Origin: Qipengyuania nanhaisediminis
GTDB lineage: Bacteria; Pseudomonadota; Alphaproteobacteria; Sphingomonadales; Sphingomonadaceae
Reading direction: 5' to 3'
DNA: 64,000 nt
Assembly (NCBI RefSeq): GCF_900115585.1
Contig: NZ_FOWZ01000002.1
Coordinates: 496,001-560,000 of the forward strand
Shown here: one piece after another, positions 1 to 8,329 of the stretch
How positions within the stretch are numbered: the stretch's first letter is position 1
Layout of the letters: each line of letters opens with the position of its first letter
The notes under the pieces: generated by a model
What the model saw: only the letters and a program-made list of their open reading frames with translations
Database searches by the model: none
Told to the model about the DNA's origin: nothing
Program-made: the position numbers and the translations under genes

Positions 1-1154
1 GTCATGGACGAGATGATCGCGTCCATGTGGACGAGGACCTTGTCGTCCATGCCGCTGGCCTGCATCGCCTGCTTGGCCTTCTTCATGCCCGGCATCATGC
101 CTGCAAGCGCGCCAAGGCCGCCCATGTTCTGCATCTGCTTCAATTGCATGCGAAGGTCGTCGAGGTCGAATTCGCCCTTCGCCATTTTCTTGGCGAGCGC
201 TTCGGCCTCTTCTTCCTTGATCGCGGTCGCAGCCTTTTCGACGAGGCTGACGACATCGCCCATGCCGAGGATGCGGCCGGCCACACGCTTGGGATCGAAG
301 GCCTCGATCGCGTCGAGCTTTTCGCCCGTACCTGCAAACTTGATCGGCTTGCCGGTGACATAGCGCATCGAAAGCGCCGCACCGCCGCGCGCATCGCCGT
401 CCATGCGGGTCAGCACCACGCCGGTCAGCGGCACTTCGCCGGTAAAGCTCTGCGCGACGTTGACCGCGTCCTGGCCGGTCAGGCTGTCGACAACCAGCAG
501 CACTTCGGTCGGCGCGGATACGGCGTTGATCGCCTTCATTTCCGCCATCAGCGCTTCGTCGACGTGGAGGCGGCCCGCGGTATCGAGCAGCAGGACGTCT
601 GCCGCCTGGAGCTTTGCGCTTTCCATGGCGCGGCGTGCGATATCGACCGGCTGCTGGCCGGGCACGATCGGCAGGGTCGCGACATCGACCTGTTCGCCCA
701 GCACCTTGAGCTGTTCCTGCGCCGCCGGACGATTGACGTCGAGCGAGGCCATCATGGCCTTCTTGCCGTGCTTTTCGCGCAGCAGCTTGCCGAGCTTAGC
801 CGTCGTGGTCGTCTTACCCGAACCCTGCAGGCCGACCATCATGATGACGACGGGCGGCTTGGCGTTGAGGTTCAGCCCTTCGACCTCGGTGCCGCCGAGC
901 ATGTCGACCAGCTCGTCGTCCACGATCTTGACGACCTGCTGGCCGGGAGTGACGGATTTCAGGACTTCCGAGCCGATCGCCTTTTCGGTGACGGCATCGA
1001 TAAAACGGCGGACGACGGGCAGCGCGACATCGGCTTCCAGCAGCGCGATGCGAACTTCGCGCATGGCTTCGCGCACATCGCTTTCGGACAGCGCGCCGCG
1101 GCCCTTGAGCTTGTCGAAGACATTGCCGAGCCGGTCGGACAGATTGTCGAACAT
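1..1154 (-). CDS. ffh: Signal recognition particle protein Ffh (C-terminus beyond window)
   Basis: GTPase of the signal recognition particle; it binds 4.5S RNA and signal sequences of nascent membrane proteins and docks with FtsY at the inner membrane. About 384 residues are visible from the ATG at 1154 and the frame runs off the left edge, so the end of the M domain is missing. The N domain is followed by the P-loop GLQGSGKTTTT at residues 108-118, DTAGRLH (G3) and TRMDGDARGG (G4), then the start of the methionine-rich M domain (MPGMKK, MQNMGGLG). The long plus-strand frames over it are shadows. Confidence 0.96.
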   Translation of the reverse strand, partial: MFDNLSDRLGNVFDKLKGRGALSESDVREAMREVRIALLEADVALPVVRRFIDAVTEKAIGSEVLKSVTPGQQVVKIVDDELVDMLGGTEVEGLNLNAKPPVVIMMVGLQGSGKTTTTAKLGKLLREKHGKKAMMASLDVNRPAAQEQLKVLGEQVDVATLPIVPGQQPVDIARRAMESAKLQAADVLLLDTAGRLHVDEALMAEMKAINAVSAPTEVLLVVDSLTGQDAVNVAQSFTGEVPLTGVVLTRMDGDARGGAALSMRYVTGKPIKFAGTGEKLDAIEAFDPKRVAGRILGMGDVVSLVEKAATAIKEEEAEALAKKMAKGEFDLDDLRMQLKQMQNMGGLGALAGMMPGMKKAKQAMQASGMDDKVLVHMDAIISSM

Positions 1155-1330
1155 GGCCGTTCTACTCCTTCCCGATGCCTGGGCACCGGATAAACGCGAA
1201 AAACGCCGGCGGACGAAAACTCGTCGGCCAGCGTGGGGTCAAACCCCTATGAAACCCAAACGTGTGCCCGGGTGTGGTGGAAGCAAGCCGCAGCCGTCGC
1301 CACGGCCTGCTACCATCAAATCCGGGAAAA

Positions 1331-1406
<76 letters not shown>

Positions 1407-1725
1407 GAGCCATTTTCAAACGACGCATCCTGGGAGGTGCGTCACCCTTGCGGGAGGCGCCCAATATAAGGGGTGACCTCCCATTGCAACAGGTTTTTCT
1501 TCGCCTCCGAAGATTGAGTTTTTGTTTTTCGCTCGCACCTCCGTGCGAGCGTCCTTGGGGCTATTCTTCCGCTTCGCTACAGGCCCCTGCGGGCGGCCAG
1601 TCGGCCTTGCCGGGCCTCCGTCGGCCCGGTTCCTGGTCACGGCAGTCAGCGAGCGACCGCTCGACGCCGCCACTGCGGCGAAGCCAAGCACGCCGGACGG
1701 CGTGAGCCCGGCGTTTGAGGGTCAA
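1407..1725. other. Gene-free spacer with a string of perfect hairpins
   Basis: No convincing gene lies between tRNA-Ala and the FYDLN gene. Between 1530 and 1704 there are several short perfect inverted repeats in a row: 1530-1538/1543-1551 (9 bp, 4-nt loop), 1610-1616/1623-1629 (7 bp, 6-nt loop), 1650-1654/1659-1663 (5 bp), 1665-1670/1675-1680 (6 bp, 4-nt loop) and 1689-1694/1699-1704 (6 bp, 4-nt loop). The first has its T-run on the wrong side for a terminator on either strand. Frames on both strands here look non-genic. Confidence 0.6.
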
Positions 1726-2067
1726 TCAAGAATCGTCGGCGTCGTCGTCGTCGCCCTTGGACTTGGTTTCGACGCCGAGGTCGTCGTCGCCGCCCAGATC
1801 GACTTCATTGTCGGGCGAATCGTCGTCTTCGTCGATGTCGATATCCAGATCGTCATCGTCGTCACCGCCCAGATCGCTGTCGGCTTCGCCCTTCTTGTCC
1901 TTCTTCTCTTCCTCGGCGAGGATCGGCTGCTTGGACTTGAGAACGGGTTCGGGGGTCCATTCTTCACCGCATTCGATGCAGGTGACCGGATCTTCCTTGT
2001 TCAGATCGTAGAAGCGAGTGCCGCAATTCGGGCAAGTGCGCTTGGTGCCCCATTCAGGTTTGACCAT
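1726..2067 (-). CDS. FYDLN acid domain protein (TIGR02300 type)
   Basis: A 113-residue protein of unknown function, typical of Alphaproteobacteria. The N-terminus holds a zinc-ribbon-like [12 protein letters not shown] and CIECG pair (C-x2-C twice), suggesting a metal site. The second half is a low-complexity, strongly acidic Asp/Glu tail with few hydrophobic residues, so it is probably disordered. The start ATG at 2067 gives [15 protein letters not shown], the usual beginning of the family. It is divergent from aroA. A regulatory or nucleic-acid-mimic role would be speculation. Confidence 0.85.
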   Translation of the reverse strand: MVKPEWGTKRTCPNCGTRFYDLNKEDPVTCIECGEEWTPEPVLKSKQPILAEEEKKDKKGEADSDLGGDDDDDLDIDIDEDDDSPDNEVDLGGDDDLGVETKSKGDDDDADDS

Positions 2068-2184
2068 GTGTAATCCTTGATGTTTGCCGCCCCGGCATCG
2101 GGCCGGGTCGCCGTGAATTCGTAATTGTATTGATGGGATCCCGCTGGGCAGGAATCAACTGCGCGCGCGCCTTGCCAGAAGCCA

Positions 2185-3549
2185 TTGCCACTGTCAAAGA
2201 CCCGCGCTCCATCCCTGCAATTCCAGCCGGAAGCCCGCTTGACCGCCCATCGCTTTACTCCCCGTGGCCCGCTGACCGGACGCATTCGCGTGCCGGGCGA
2301 CAAATCGATCAGCCACCGCTCGCTCATGTTCGGGGCCCTGGCGGTAGGGACCACCACCATCCGCGGCTTGCTGGAAGGCGAGGACGTATTGGCGACCGGC
2401 CGCGCGCTCGAGCAAATGGGCGCGAAGGTCCGCAAGGCGGACGATGGCACCTATAGCGTCGATGGCGTCGGGGTCGGCACGCTGCTGCAACCCGAAGGCG
2501 CACTGGACATGGGCAATTCGGGCACGTCGACACGCCTCCTCATGGGTCTCGTCGCGAGCCACGGCATTACAGCGGCCTTCACCGGCGATGCGAGCCTTTC
2601 CAAGCGCCCGATGGGCCGCGTGATCGATCCGCTGTCGGACATGGGCGCGAGCTTCACCCCCTCCCCCGGCGGCACGCTGCCGCTCATCACGGAGGGGATG
2701 CAGCCAGCCGTCCCGATGACCTATCGCCTTCCTGTCGCCAGCGCGCAGGTGAAGAGTGCCGTGCTGCTGGCTGGCCTCAATACTCCCGGCACGACCACTG
2801 TCATCGAGCCGGTTCCAACCCGCGACCACACGGAACGCATGCTGCGCGCCTTCGGTGTCGAAGTCACGGTCGAGGAGATCGACGGCGAAAAACACATCTC
2901 CGTCACCGGACCGGTAGATATGTCTCCCTGCGATATAGAAGTGCCGGGCGACCCCTCTTCGGCAGCATTCTTCGCCGTGGCGGCAAGCATCGTGCCGGGA
3001 AGCGATCTCCTGATCGAGAATGTCGGCCTCAACCCGACGCGCGACGGTATCTTCCGGGTGCTGAAACAGATGGGCGCCGACATCGACTATCTCGACCCGC
3101 GCGAAGTCGGCGGCGAGCCTGTCGCTGATTTGCAGGTGCGGCATGCGCCCCTCACCGGCATCGAGGTCGATCCCGATATCGCGCCGAGCATGATCGATGA
3201 ATTCCCGGTCCTCTTTGTAGCAGCCGCTATGGCGAAAGGGGCCACGATTACCAGCGGGCTGGAGGAGCTGCGCGTCAAGGAAAGCGACCGTCTGTCCGCC
3301 ATGGCAGCCGCGCTCAAAATCTCCGGAGCGAAAGTGCAAGAGCGCGAAGACGGATTGCTGATCACCGGTTCGAGCGGCGAGCCACTGCCCGGAGGCGGCA
3401 CGGTCACCACCCATCTCGACCACCGCATAGCGATGAGTATGGCGGTCGCGGGCCTCGCCAGCGAAACCGGCGTCGAGATCGACAGCACCGAACCCATCGC
3501 AACCAGCTTCCCCAACTTCACTGCGCTGATCGACGAGGCATCGGCATGA
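2185..3549 (+). CDS. aroA: 3-phosphoshikimate 1-carboxyvinyltransferase (EPSP synthase, CP4-like class)
   Basis: Joins shikimate-3-phosphate and phosphoenolpyruvate to form EPSP, the sixth step of the shikimate pathway, in the cytoplasm. 454 residues from a TTG start; no good ATG exists and the true start is uncertain by some residues, since the conserved part begins near residue 28. Motifs: [52 protein letters not shown] and [10 protein letters not shown]. These resemble the Agrobacterium CP4 class rather than the E. coli class. The position matching CP4 Ala100 is Gly113 here. It opens a four-gene coupled chain ending in cmk. Confidence 0.95.
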   Translation: MPLSKTRAPSLQFQPEARLTAHRFTPRGPLTGRIRVPGDKSISHRSLMFGALAVGTTTIRGLLEGEDVLATGRALEQMGAKVRKADDGTYSVDGVGVGTLLQPEGALDMGNSGTSTRLLMGLVASHGITAAFTGDASLSKRPMGRVIDPLSDMGASFTPSPGGTLPLITEGMQPAVPMTYRLPVASAQVKSAVLLAGLNTPGTTTVIEPVPTRDHTERMLRAFGVEVTVEEIDGEKHISVTGPVDMSPCDIEVPGDPSSAAFFAVAASIVPGSDLLIENVGLNPTRDGIFRVLKQMGADIDYLDPREVGGEPVADLQVRHAPLTGIEVDPDIAPSMIDEFPVLFVAAAMAKGATITSGLEELRVKESDRLSAMAAALKISGAKVQEREDGLLITGSSGEPLPGGGTVTTHLDHRIAMSMAVAGLASETGVEIDSTEPIATSFPNFTALIDEASA

Positions 3550-3803
3550 TCAATCTCGACTGGGCGTCCATGGTCGGCTTCGTCGGCACGGCCTGCATCA
3601 TCGGCGCCTATGCCTACCTGACCTACAAGGAAGAGCCGAACCCGTTCATCCTGCATGGCACCAACCTGACGGGCGCCGCCCTGCTGACCGTCTCCCTGGT
3701 GGTGCACACCAACTGGCCGAGCCTGGTGCTCGAAGGTTTCTGGGCAGCGATCGCCGTCTGGGGCTTGGCGAAAGCGCTCAAGACGCGCAGGAAAAGCGCA
3801 TGA
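3546..3803 (+). CDS. Small membrane protein (CBU_0592-like)
   Basis: 85 residues, probably three membrane spans (about residues 7-26, 37-52, 60-76) with a basic C-terminus (KALKTRRKSA). It resembles the small CBU_0592-type permease-like family, whose function is unknown. The start ATG overlaps the aroA stop in ATGA and its own stop overlaps the next start the same way, so it is translationally coupled inside the aroA-cmk chain. No catalytic motif is visible. Confidence 0.75.
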   Translation: MINLDWASMVGFVGTACIIGAYAYLTYKEEPNPFILHGTNLTGAALLTVSLVVHTNWPSLVLEGFWAAIAVWGLAKALKTRRKSA

Positions 3804-4021
3804 GCCGAAAGTTGCTGTATATTTACGCGGCGATCAGCAGTTTCGCCGTCCTCACCTATGTTTTCCGTGGTGGAGGCGAGATCGAGCCAGGCCGGGCCGC
3901 CGCCGCAATCTTCTTCGTTGTTCTCGCCGGTCCAATTATCAAGATGTGGTGGGATGAACGCGACAAGGCTCGCCAACGCAGGCGGATCGAACAAGAAGAG
4001 GCGAAGGAAATCACGGAATGA
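3800..4021 (+). CDS. Hypothetical small membrane protein
   Basis: 73 residues, family not recognised. Two hydrophobic segments (about residues 5-22 and 34-50) are followed by a highly charged tail rich in Arg, Lys and Glu (WWDERDKARQRRR) that should lie in the cytoplasm. The start overlaps the upstream stop (ATGA) and its stop overlaps the cmk start (ATGA). Codon use matches its neighbours, which supports a real gene. Confidence 0.7.
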   Translation: MSRKLLYIYAAISSFAVLTYVFRGGGEIEPGRAAAAIFFVVLAGPIIKMWWDERDKARQRRRIEQEEAKEITE

Positions 4022-4641
4022 TCATCGCCGTCGACGGACCGACCGCCTCGGGCAAGGGCACGATTGCCAAGGCCCTCGCCCAGCATTTCGGCCTTCCCCA
4101 TCTCGATACCGGACTGCTTTATCGCGCAGTCGGCCGACAGGTCTTCCTGGACGGAGGCGATCCCGACAACGGAGCCGACGCGCTGGCGGCCGCCAGCTTT
4201 CCAGACAGCCTCTTGGGCGATCCGCATCTACGCGATGAGGCGACCGGCGGCCTTGCAAGCCGCGTATCCATCCATCCCGCAGTGCGAGAGGCCTTGTTCG
4301 AGCGACAGCGCGCTTTCGCCACACGCGACGGCGGCGCAGTGCTCGACGGACGCGACATCGGCACGGTGATCGCTCCCGAGGCAGACGCGAAGCTGTTCGT
4401 GACGGCCAGTGTGGAAGCGCGCGCCCGCCGCCGCTTCCTGGAAATGCGCGACCGGGGTGCGGGCGTTACACTGCTGGAGATACAGGACGATTTGCGCCGT
4501 CGCGACGAACGCGACCGCAACCGGGCCGTCGCTCCGCTCGTCCCGGCAGAGGATGCCATGGTGATCGATACCAGCTCGCTCGACCGCGACGAGGCGATCG
4601 CCGCGGCAATCGCGGCGGTCGAAGAAGCAATCAGCTCCTGA
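4018..4641 (+). CDS. cmk: Cytidylate kinase
   Basis: Phosphorylates CMP and dCMP with ATP in pyrimidine nucleotide metabolism. 207 residues, close to family length. The P-loop DGPTASGKGTIAK lies at residues 5-17, followed by the substrate segment HLDTGLLYRAVGRQ and DGRDIGTVIAPEAD. The ATG overlaps the preceding stop. The order aroA-(small genes)-cmk-rpsA is a familiar proteobacterial arrangement. The 3' end overlaps the convergent DUF962 gene by 11 bp. Confidence 0.96.
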   Translation: MIIAVDGPTASGKGTIAKALAQHFGLPHLDTGLLYRAVGRQVFLDGGDPDNGADALAAASFPDSLLGDPHLRDEATGGLASRVSIHPAVREALFERQRAFATRDGGAVLDGRDIGTVIAPEADAKLFVTASVEARARRRFLEMRDRGAGVTLLEIQDDLRRRDERDRNRAVAPLVPAEDAMVIDTSSLDRDEAIAAAIAAVEEAISS

Positions 4642-5140
4642 CCGGCGCCTGCGCCGGGCCCTGCTCGACCTTGCGCTGCAAGTCCTGGCACAGGCCGAGC
4701 GCGAAAAGGCCTTCCGCCACCATGAACAGCGGCCCGACCAGCAGGCTGCGTATATCGTCGACGAATGCCGGTTTGCGCCCCTCGTAATGGTGGCCGACGA
4801 ACTGGAACAGCCATCCGATCACGAACAGGCCGATCCCCCCGCCAAGCCAGGCAAGGTCGGACACCTGCGCTATCTGGTGACCTGCGAAGGCAAAGACGGC
4901 AAGAAGCAACGTCATCAGCGCGCCGAACTTCAGGTCCAGCCTGAGATACCACAAGGCCGCGAGGACGTTCGCGACGATCGCCGGTGTCAGCACTATGCCG
5001 GACACGTCCCAGACGGGCCGAGAGAGCAGAACTTCCACCGACAGCACGATCATCGGGATTCCGAGCGCGTGCGTGAGGACATTGCGATGGTCGCGATGGA
5101 ATTCGCGGTAGCTGGCGAGCGATTGGACAAGAGCGGTCAT
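4631..5140 (-). CDS. DUF962 / Mpo1-like membrane protein
   Basis: 169 residues with four predicted membrane spans. The Mpo1 (yeast YGL010w) family signature is present: YREFHRDHRNVLTHALGIP at the N-terminus and FVGHHYEGRKPAF later. Yeast Mpo1 is an Fe(II)-dependent dioxygenase in alpha-oxidation of 2-hydroxy fatty acids, and the histidines seen here are candidate metal ligands. Whether the bacterial protein shares that activity is not shown by the sequence. It is convergent with cmk and divergent from rpsA. Confidence 0.85.
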   Translation of the reverse strand: MTALVQSLASYREFHRDHRNVLTHALGIPMIVLSVEVLLSRPVWDVSGIVLTPAIVANVLAALWYLRLDLKFGALMTLLLAVFAFAGHQIAQVSDLAWLGGGIGLFVIGWLFQFVGHHYEGRKPAFVDDIRSLLVGPLFMVAEGLFALGLCQDLQRKVEQGPAQAPVRS

Positions 5141-5406
5141 AGAGCTTTTCGTATCACCTCGACCGGCCAGCGCAAAGACGCCGTAAGAGCGCCGTATTTC
5201 CTTGCTTTCCGGCCCACATTGGCCTAGGCGCGCGCCCGTTCACGAAACCTGCTGGATTCGATGGACCTTCGCAGCGGCATACGGCTCTGCGGAGATCACG
5301 GCCCTCTTGCCCCGTACGGCCCGTGCAATGGTGCACAGGCAGACGGAGAAAGACCCCGGTAAAACCGGTGGCCGGTAGCAAAACGAACGTTAGGACTACA
5401 CAACCT

Positions 5407-7110
5407 ATGGCAACCTCAGCCAATCCCACCCGCGACGATTTCGCGGCAATGCTCGACGAGCAACTCGGTGGCGCCGATGACGGCGGCTTCGAAGGTCGCG
5501 TCGTCAAGGGCACCGTCACTGCCATCGAAAACGGCATGGCGCATATCGATGTCGGCCTGAAGAGCGAAGGCCGCGTCGACCTCAAGGAATTCATGCGCGG
5601 CGAAGACGACCACGGCCTCTCGGTCGGTTCGGAAGTCGAAGTTTTCGTCGACCGCATCGAGAACGCCGACGGCGAAGCCATGCTGTCGCGCGATCGCGCA
5701 CGTCGCGAAGCTGCCTGGGACAAGCTTGAAAGCGAGTTCGGCGAAGGCAAGCGCGTCGACGGCCGCATCTTCGGCCGCGTCAAGGGCGGCTTCACCGTCG
5801 ACCTCGATGGTGCCGTAGCCTTCCTGCCCGGTTCGCAGGTCGACATCCGCCCCGTGCGCGATGTCACCCCGCTGATGGACATGCCGCAGCCGTTCCAGAT
5901 CCTGAAGATGGACCGTCGTCGCGGCAACATCGTCGTTTCGCGTCGCGCCGTGCTGGAAGAAACCCGTGCGGAACAGCGCAGCGAACTGATCGACAAGCTG
6001 GCTGAAGGCCAGGTCATCGACGGCGTCGTGAAGAACATCACCGACTACGGTGCATTCGTCGACCTCGGCGGCATCGACGGCCTGCTTCACGTCACCGACA
6101 TGAGCTACAAGCGCGTCAACCACCCCAGCGAGATGATCGAAATCGGCCAGACCGTGACCGTCCAGATCGTCCGCATCAACGAAGACACCCAGCGCATCAG
6201 CCTCGGCATGAAGCAGCTGGAATCGGATCCGTGGGACGGTGTCGCAGCCAAGTACCCGGTCGGCATGAAGATGACCGGTACGGTTACGAACATCACCGAA
6301 TACGGCGCATTCGTCGAAATCGAGCCGGGCATCGAAGGCCTGGTCCACGTTTCGGAAATGAGCTGGACCAAGAAGAACGTCCACCCCGGCAAGATCGTCT
6401 CGACCTCGCAGGAAGTCGAAGTCATGGTCCTCGAAGTGGACAGCGAAAAGCGCCGCATTTCGCTCGGCCTCAAGCAGGCCCAGCGCAATCCGTGGGAAGA
6501 ATTCGCCGAAGCGCACCCCGTTGGCGCCAAGGTCACCGGCGAAGTCAAGAACGCCACCGAATTCGGTCTCTTCATCGGCCTTCCGGGCGACGTCGACGGC
6601 ATGGTCCACATGTCCGACATCGCATGGGGCATCTCGGGTGAAGACGCGCTTGCCCTGCACCGCAAGGGCGAGGAAGTCGAAGCCGTCGTTCTCGATGTCG
6701 ACATCGAGAAGGAACGCATCAGCCTCGGCATGAAGCAGCTCGAAAAGGGCGCTCCGACCGAAGCAGGCGCAGGCAGCTCGCTCCGCAAGAACCAGGTCGT
6801 CACCGTCACCGTCCTCGAAGTCCGCGATGGCGGTCTCGAAGTCCAGGTCGGCGAAGATGGCGCAACCGGCTTCATCAAGCGTTCGGACCTCGGCCGCGAT
6901 CGTGACGAACAGCGCCCCGACCGTTTCCAGCCCGGCGCGAAGGTCGACGCCATGGTCACCGGCTTCGATCGTTCGAAGAAGCCGACCTTCTCGATCAAGG
7001 CTCGCCAGATCTCGGAAGAGAAGGAAGCGGTTGCACAGTTCGGTTCGTCGGATTCGGGTGCATCGCTCGGCGACATCCTCGGCGAAGCACTGAAGAAGAA
7101 GGAAGACTAA
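5407..7110 (+). CDS. rpsA: 30S ribosomal protein S1
   Basis: mRNA-binding protein of the small ribosomal subunit that helps initiation on structured or weakly SD-led mRNAs. 567 residues with six consecutive S1 OB-fold repeats; typical segments are KNITDYGAFVDLGGIDGLLHVTDMSY and NITEYGAFVEIEPGIEGLVHVSEMSW-type repeats, each ending near RISLGMKQL. The ATG at 5407 (MATSANPTRDD) is preferred over an upstream in-frame codon at 5323, because the added residues are unlike the family. A 266-nt 5' region precedes it and a strong terminator follows. Confidence 0.97.
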   Translation: MATSANPTRDDFAAMLDEQLGGADDGGFEGRVVKGTVTAIENGMAHIDVGLKSEGRVDLKEFMRGEDDHGLSVGSEVEVFVDRIENADGEAMLSRDRARREAAWDKLESEFGEGKRVDGRIFGRVKGGFTVDLDGAVAFLPGSQVDIRPVRDVTPLMDMPQPFQILKMDRRRGNIVVSRRAVLEETRAEQRSELIDKLAEGQVIDGVVKNITDYGAFVDLGGIDGLLHVTDMSYKRVNHPSEMIEIGQTVTVQIVRINEDTQRISLGMKQLESDPWDGVAAKYPVGMKMTGTVTNITEYGAFVEIEPGIEGLVHVSEMSWTKKNVHPGKIVSTSQEVEVMVLEVDSEKRRISLGLKQAQRNPWEEFAEAHPVGAKVTGEVKNATEFGLFIGLPGDVDGMVHMSDIAWGISGEDALALHRKGEEVEAVVLDVDIEKERISLGMKQLEKGAPTEAGAGSSLRKNQVVTVTVLEVRDGGLEVQVGEDGATGFIKRSDLGRDRDEQRPDRFQPGAKVDAMVTGFDRSKKPTFSIKARQISEEKEAVAQFGSSDSGASLGDILGEALKKKED

Positions 7111-7140
7111 ACTCTTCCTGCCTTCTCAAGGCTAATAAGG

Positions 7141-7178
7141 AAGGCCCGCTTGCTCTCAGGAGCAGGCGGGCCTTTCCC
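7141..7178 (+). terminator. Rho-independent terminator of rpsA
   Basis: Stem 7141-7155 pairs with 7160-7174 (15 bp with one G-T pair) around the loop TCAG, followed by a short T-rich stretch (TTTCCCTTT). It sits 30 nt after the rpsA stop. Confidence 0.88.
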
Positions 7179-7203
7179 TTTGGCGCCGGGGAGCTTACGT
7201 TCC

Positions 7204-7233
7204 CTGTCCTAAAGTAGCGCAGCGTTAGGACAG
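7204..7233. promoter_or_regulatory. 9-bp dyad ahead of gloB (candidate operator)
   Basis: CTGTCCTAA (7204-7212) and TTAGGACAG (7225-7233) are perfect inverted repeats with a 12-nt spacer, ending 10 nt before the gloB ATG. It could be a dimeric repressor site or a hairpin just ahead of the start codon. No regulator gene is nearby. Confidence 0.5.
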
Positions 7234-7243
7234 ACCGAAACAC

Positions 7244-7999
7244 ATGCTAGAAGTTCACCAGTTCCCCTGCCTGTCCGACAATTACGGATTCCTTCTTCAC
7301 GATCCCGATAGCGGAGAGACCGCGGCGATCGACACGCCCGACGGGGCGGAATACCTGCGGCAGGCCGAGGCCAAGGGCTGGACCATCACCCAGATCTGGA
7401 ACACCCACTGGCATCCCGATCATGCAGGCGGGAACAAGGCTATTGTCGAGGCTACCGGAGCGAAGGTCATCGCTCCGCAGGAGGTCGAGAAACTGAGCCC
7501 GATCGACCGGGTAGTCGGTAATGGCGACAGCGTCGAGCTCGGCGAGTGGAAGGCCCGGGTGATCGACGTGTCGGGCCACACTAACGGCCACATCGCTTAC
7601 CATATCGCCGAAGCCGATACCGCCTTCGTGGGTGACAGCGTGTTCGCGCTGGGCTGCGGCAGGATGTTCGAGGGCGAGCCGGAGCAATTCTGGAACAGCC
7701 TCGACCGCATCCGGCAGCTTCCCGATAATACCCAGCTTTACTGCGCACACGAATACACCGCCGCGAACGCGAAGTTCGCCCTGCATGCGGATCCGGACAA
7801 TACCGAACTGCAGCTCTACGCCGCGCGTGTCGAAGAGAAGCGCGCCAAGGGCGAGCCGACAGTGCCGACTGTGCTTTCGCGAGAGCTCGCTACCAACCCG
7901 TTCCTGCGCGCGGACAGCGCCGAATTGCGTGACCGCTGGGGTGGCAGTTCGCCCGCGGAAACCTTCGCCGCACTTCGCGCAGCCAAGGACAGTTTCTGA
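7244..7999 (+). CDS. gloB: Hydroxyacylglutathione hydrolase (glyoxalase II)
   Basis: Hydrolyses S-lactoylglutathione to lactate and glutathione, the second step of methylglyoxal detoxification. 251 residues, normal length. The metallo-beta-lactamase binuclear metal site is complete: THWHPDHAGG (residues 54-63), SGHTNGHIAYH, FVGDSVFALGCGRMFEG and YCAHEYTAAN. The C-terminal glutathione-binding helices include NPFLRAD. It is followed 2 nt later by the DOPA-dioxygenase-like gene, probably in one transcript. Confidence 0.95.
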   Translation: MLEVHQFPCLSDNYGFLLHDPDSGETAAIDTPDGAEYLRQAEAKGWTITQIWNTHWHPDHAGGNKAIVEATGAKVIAPQEVEKLSPIDRVVGNGDSVELGEWKARVIDVSGHTNGHIAYHIAEADTAFVGDSVFALGCGRMFEGEPEQFWNSLDRIRQLPDNTQLYCAHEYTAANAKFALHADPDNTELQLYAARVEEKRAKGEPTVPTVLSRELATNPFLRADSAELRDRWGGSSPAETFAALRAAKDSF

Positions 8000-8001
8000 C
8001 G

Positions 8002-8328
8002 ATGAGCATCAAGGGATACCACGCTCACATCTATTTCGATGAGAGCGAGCTGGCGCAGGCCCAGGAATTCGCTGCTGCGGCACGCGCCGCATTCGGCGTT
8101 CCGGTCGGGCATTTCCACACCAGGCCGGTCGGCCCCCATCCGCGCGGATCGTGCCAGCTCACACTCAGGGCCGACCAGTTCGGTCCTTTCGCCTCCTGGG
8201 CCGTAGAGAACCGCGGCGACCTTACTCTTTTCGTGCATGGCCTCAGCGGCGACGACCTGGCCGATCATACGCAGCACGTCATCTGGTTCGGCACTTCCGA
8301 AGCACTCGACCTATCGATCTTCGCCTGA
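8002..8328 (+). CDS. DOPA 4,5-dioxygenase family protein
   Basis: 108 residues of the PF08883-type family related to plant and fungal DOPA extradiol dioxygenases. Conserved histidines are visible in YHAHIYFDE, GHFHTRPVGPHPRG and LFVHGLSGDDLADHTQHVIWFG, likely Fe(II) ligands. The physiological substrate in bacteria is unknown. The start lies 2 nt after gloB and the stop sits one base before the next ATG, so the three genes look like one operon of small-molecule detoxification enzymes. Confidence 0.85.
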   Translation: MSIKGYHAHIYFDESELAQAQEFAAAARAAFGVPVGHFHTRPVGPHPRGSCQLTLRADQFGPFASWAVENRGDLTLFVHGLSGDDLADHTQHVIWFGTSEALDLSIFA

Positions 8329-8329
8329 A

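Noticed and set aside
27-1193. 388-codon plus-strand ORF over ffh
   Set aside because: Antisense shadow of a clear Ffh; His/Arg/Leu-rich composition and no motif.
1519-1551. Hairpin with neighbouring T-run as a terminator
   Set aside because: The T-run precedes the stem on plus and is an A-run after it on minus, so it fits no intrinsic terminator.
2194-3423. 409-codon minus-strand ORF over aroA
   Set aside because: Shadow produced by GC-rich codon structure; aroA has all motifs.
5323-5406. N-terminal extension of ribosomal protein S1
   Set aside because: The 28 added residues are not family-like; the ATG at 5407 gives the standard start.
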